Part shown: positions 62,279 through 64,000 of the stretch, piece after piece
Layout: each line of letters starts with the position of its first letter
Numbering within the stretch: the first letter of the stretch is position 1
Source: Phytopseudomonas straminea
GTDB taxonomy: Bacteria; Pseudomonadota; Gammaproteobacteria; Pseudomonadales; Pseudomonadaceae
Length of the DNA: 64,000 bases
Assembly (NCBI RefSeq): GCF_900112645.1
Contig: NZ_FOMO01000007.1
Coordinates: forward strand, 1 to 64,000
Direction: 5' to 3'
The notes under the pieces: model-generated
Database searches by the model: none
What the model was told of the DNA's origin: nothing
The model's input: the letters and a program-made list of their open reading frames with translations, nothing else
Made by a program: the position numbers and the translations under genes

Positions 62279-62397
62279 TTGGCCGTTAGGACAGTAAATA
62301 TTTTTAGAACGAAGGGAACTTGTCTAAAGTCTGTAACTGTAGTTTTCACCCTGCCTCACTTAAAAGACTAAAAAAGTCCCTATACAAGGATGCTCCA

Positions 62398-62916
62398 ATG
62401 AAGAAGCTGGTTGGCTTGGCCGCTGCAGTTGCGTTGTCTCTTGGGTCCGTTACAGCAGTTCAGGCCGCAGGCCTGAGCGTTTCCGTCGGCCAGACGGGCG
62501 ACTCCACCATGGTTTACCGCCTGGGTGCGCAGTTCGATTTCAACAGCCGCTGGTTCGAAAGCAGCGTCGGTCATCTGGGTGGTTACTGGGATGCCGGTTA
62601 CACCTACTGGCAGGGTGACGATACCGCCACCAACCACAGCATTTCGTTCGCACCGGTATTCGTTTACGAGTTCGCCGGGCAGACCGTCAAACCCTACCTG
62701 GAAGCCGGTATCGGGGTGGCAGCATTCTCCAGCACGCGTCTGGAGTCCAACGACCTGGGGTCGTCGTTCCAGTTCGAAGACCGCATCGGTGCGGGCCTGC
62801 GTTTCGCCGGTGGTCACGAAGTGGGCATCCGTGCGATGCACTATTCCAACGCCGGCATCAAGCAGCCGAACGATGGTGTAGAGGCGTATTCGCTGCACTA
62901 TCGCTTCAACTACTAA
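62398..62916 (+). CDS. pagL: PagL, lipid A 3-O-deacylase
   Basis: 172 residues. Signal peptide (cleavage near VQAA, residues 21-24), then an eight-strand outer-membrane barrel. Catalytic His148 and Ser150 (AMHYSN) and Glu162 (GVEAYSLHY) match P. aeruginosa PagL with an offset of one. It removes the 3-linked acyl chain of lipid A, which lowers innate detection. ATG 62398 has AAGGA 8 nt upstream. A 142-bp repeat begins at its stop codon. Confidence 0.95.
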   Translation: MKKLVGLAAAVALSLGSVTAVQAAGLSVSVGQTGDSTMVYRLGAQFDFNSRWFESSVGHLGGYWDAGYTYWQGDDTATNHSISFAPVFVYEFAGQTVKPYLEAGIGVAAFSSTRLESNDLGSSFQFEDRIGAGLRFAGGHEVGIRAMHYSNAGIKQPNDGVEAYSLHYRFNY

Positions 62917-63057
62917 GAACCTGTTCAATGTCTGCTGCGCGTCGGCACTGCTGCGTTAAAAACAGGCTCGGACTGCTCATTTACAGCTCGTAAACTCCGC
63001 GTCCTCGCCTGTTTTCGCCTTGCATTGCTCTAGCTCGCGAGACTTTGAACAGGCTCT
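62916..63057. repeat. 142-bp MITE-like element
   Basis: Terminal inverted repeats AGAACCTGTTCAA (62916-62928) and TTGAACAGGCTCT (63045-63057) match at 12 of 13 positions as inverted copies. Nested inside are AAAACAGGC (62959-62967) and GCCTGTTTT (63007-63015). It has no open reading frame. The first base is the last base of the pagL stop codon. Confidence 0.85.
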
Positions 63058-63073
63058 AATCTGTAGCTGATGC

Positions 63074-63103
63074 AAAAAAACCGGGCCAAGGCCCGGTTTT
63101 TTT
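63074..63103. terminator. Bidirectional terminator between pagL and the YkgJ-type gene
   Basis: AAAAAAACCGGGCC (63074-63087) and GGCCCGGTTTTTTT (63090-63103), 2-nt loop. Confidence 0.95.
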
Positions 63104-63121
63104 GCGCGGTTAGGCGCCAGG

Positions 63122-63433
63122 TCAGCGATAGATGCTGCCGATACCGCGGCGTTCTTCCAGGCACTCTGGCGCGCCCATTTCGAACTCGCGGCAGATCAGC
63201 GGGCGCACTTCGTAGATGGTGCAGCGCATGGTGTCGCGATCCAGTGCCGCGCACCAGCGATCGTCCAGGCGGCGCATCACTTCGCCGCCCCATTCGTCGC
63301 TGTCGATGAAACGCTCAGGCACACCGGTATCGGTGATCAGCATCACTTCCAGTTGGCAGCAGCAGGCCGCGCAGGTGCTGCAGCTGACCTGTTCGTCGAT
63401 CTGGGTATGGGGAATCTGTAGGGCGTCGCTCAT
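63122..63433 (-). CDS. YkgJ-family cysteine-cluster protein
   Basis: 103 residues. Cys-rich zinc/iron-chelating pattern: CSTCAACCCQLEV, RWCAALDRDTMRCTIYEVRPLICREFEMG. Family function is unknown; such proteins are thought to bind metal. It is downstream of the DUF2878 gene on the same strand (40-nt gap) and ends at the shared terminator. Confidence 0.92.
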   Translation of the reverse strand: MSDALQIPHTQIDEQVSCSTCAACCCQLEVMLITDTGVPERFIDSDEWGGEVMRRLDDRWCAALDRDTMRCTIYEVRPLICREFEMGAPECLEERRGIGSIYR

Positions 63434-63473
63434 CGGCCTAGTCTACGCGAGGCTGCACGGCGCCACGCAAACC

Positions 63474-63971
63474 TTACATCGGGCGGGCAGCGTAGAGCCG
63501 GGCGAAACCATGCAGCAGTGGCAGCATGATGGCCCAGAGCAGCGCCACCAGTGCCAGAGTAGTGGCCTCGCCGAAGGGCAGGCGCAGCAGACCGAGCCAG
63601 GTGCTGGCGCCGTAGGAGAGTAGCGCGAAGCAGGCGCCAACGAGGCTGGCGCGCCACCAGGGCGCGGCCGTCCACTCCATGCAGTGATAGAGCGTGGTGC
63701 CCACCAGAAGCCAGACAAATGCCTGCCAGAGCGGAATCAACTGGCGCGCCTCACCGAAATCGAACAGGCCCAGCTGCAGCAGAAAGCTGTCCACGGCGCT
63801 ACCGAACAGGAAGGCGCTGACCAGCAACTTGCCCTCGCGTTGCCAACTGCCGATACGCATCAGGTGTACCAGCAGTACCACCGCAACCACCCATAGCCAG
63901 TCGCCGCCGCCGAGTAGGCAGGCGAGCCAGCCGATTAAAAACAGCAGGGCGTTGAGCAGGTTTCTAGACAC
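63474..63971 (-). CDS. DUF2878-family membrane protein
   Basis: 165 residues with about five hydrophobic helices. LGGGDWLWVVAVVLL, RIGSWQREGKLLVSAFLFGSAVDSFLLQLG and PLWQAFVWLLVGTTLYHCMEW match DUF2878. In pseudomonads such genes often sit near a photolyase/cyclopropane-fatty-acid cluster, which would lie just past the right edge. Function unknown. Last gene before the window end (only 29 nt follow). Confidence 0.83.
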   Translation of the reverse strand: MSRNLLNALLFLIGWLACLLGGGDWLWVVAVVLLVHLMRIGSWQREGKLLVSAFLFGSAVDSFLLQLGLFDFGEARQLIPLWQAFVWLLVGTTLYHCMEWTAAPWWRASLVGACFALLSYGASTWLGLLRLPFGEATTLALVALLWAIMLPLLHGFARLYAARPM

Positions 63972-64000
63972 TCGATGCTATCCGGTTGCTGAACATAAAG

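Noticed and set aside
1..64000. CRISPR array, prophage, integron or insertion sequence
   Set aside because: No regular short repeats with unique spacers, no transposase, integrase or phage gene was found; only REP, BIME and MITE-like repeats.

Overview
The window is a chromosomal segment of a Pseudomonas species. The evidence is GC-rich coding sequence, a typical Pseudomonas 5S rRNA, a TtgABC/MexAB-OprM-type pump with its TetR repressor and operator, a PagL lipid A deacylase, and a housekeeping gene order that (from memory) follows P. aeruginosa PAO1 around PA4661-PA4690. The carboxynorspermidine-type polyamine pair and the intergenic repeats suggest a relative of the P. mendocina/P. oleovorans group, but species cannot be settled from this sequence alone.

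Layout. 1-291: end of an rRNA operon (5S and terminator). 528-4087: a split pqiA pair and a six-MCE-domain pqiB, a lipid-transport system. 4193-9075 (minus): mksF-mksE-mksB, a MukBEF-like condensin without an adjacent mksG nuclease. 9343-11733: nspC and carboxy(nor)spermidine dehydrogenase. 11810-15839: an AtuA-like, small-partner and CitMHS transporter operon with a divergent LysR regulator. 15977-19230: holD-like, rimI, a small ORF, carbonic anhydrase and a DMT exporter. 19431-23812: lipoprotein, YjdM, RidA, YihY, LEA-type lipoprotein and DMT. 23910-30519: tetR and a complete RND efflux operon. 30584-32984: DedA and small envelope proteins. 33161-40084: a same-strand cluster of an ABM-domain membrane protein, an alpha/beta hydrolase, a Tat-exported amidohydrolase, an MFS exporter with a C-terminal ABM-like domain, a YcaC hydrolase and a LysR regulator. 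From that LysR gene through 47113, six consecutive genes are all regulatory. 47959-53729: tRNA-Met, a diguanylate cyclase, ychF, pth, rplY, prs and two identical tRNA-Gln genes. 53755-57171: ispE, lolB and a TPR lipoprotein. 57447-62916: hemA, prfA, prmC, moeB-like, murI and pagL. 63122-63971: YkgJ-type and DUF2878 proteins.

How the genes work together. The two ends are conserved housekeeping backbone: translation factors, tRNAs, PRPP synthesis, isoprenoid, heme and peptidoglycan precursors, and lipoprotein sorting. The middle, about 18-47 kb, is more accessory: efflux, putative detoxification or catabolism, and stacked regulators. REP/BIME-type and MITE-like repeats lie between genes. There is no transposase, integrase, prophage or CRISPR array. 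The most interesting candidates for undescribed biology are the hydrolase/ABM/MFS cluster, the adjoining run of six regulators with a short STAND-type regulator behind a Fur-like palindrome, and a 142-bp MITE-like element that begins at the pagL stop codon.
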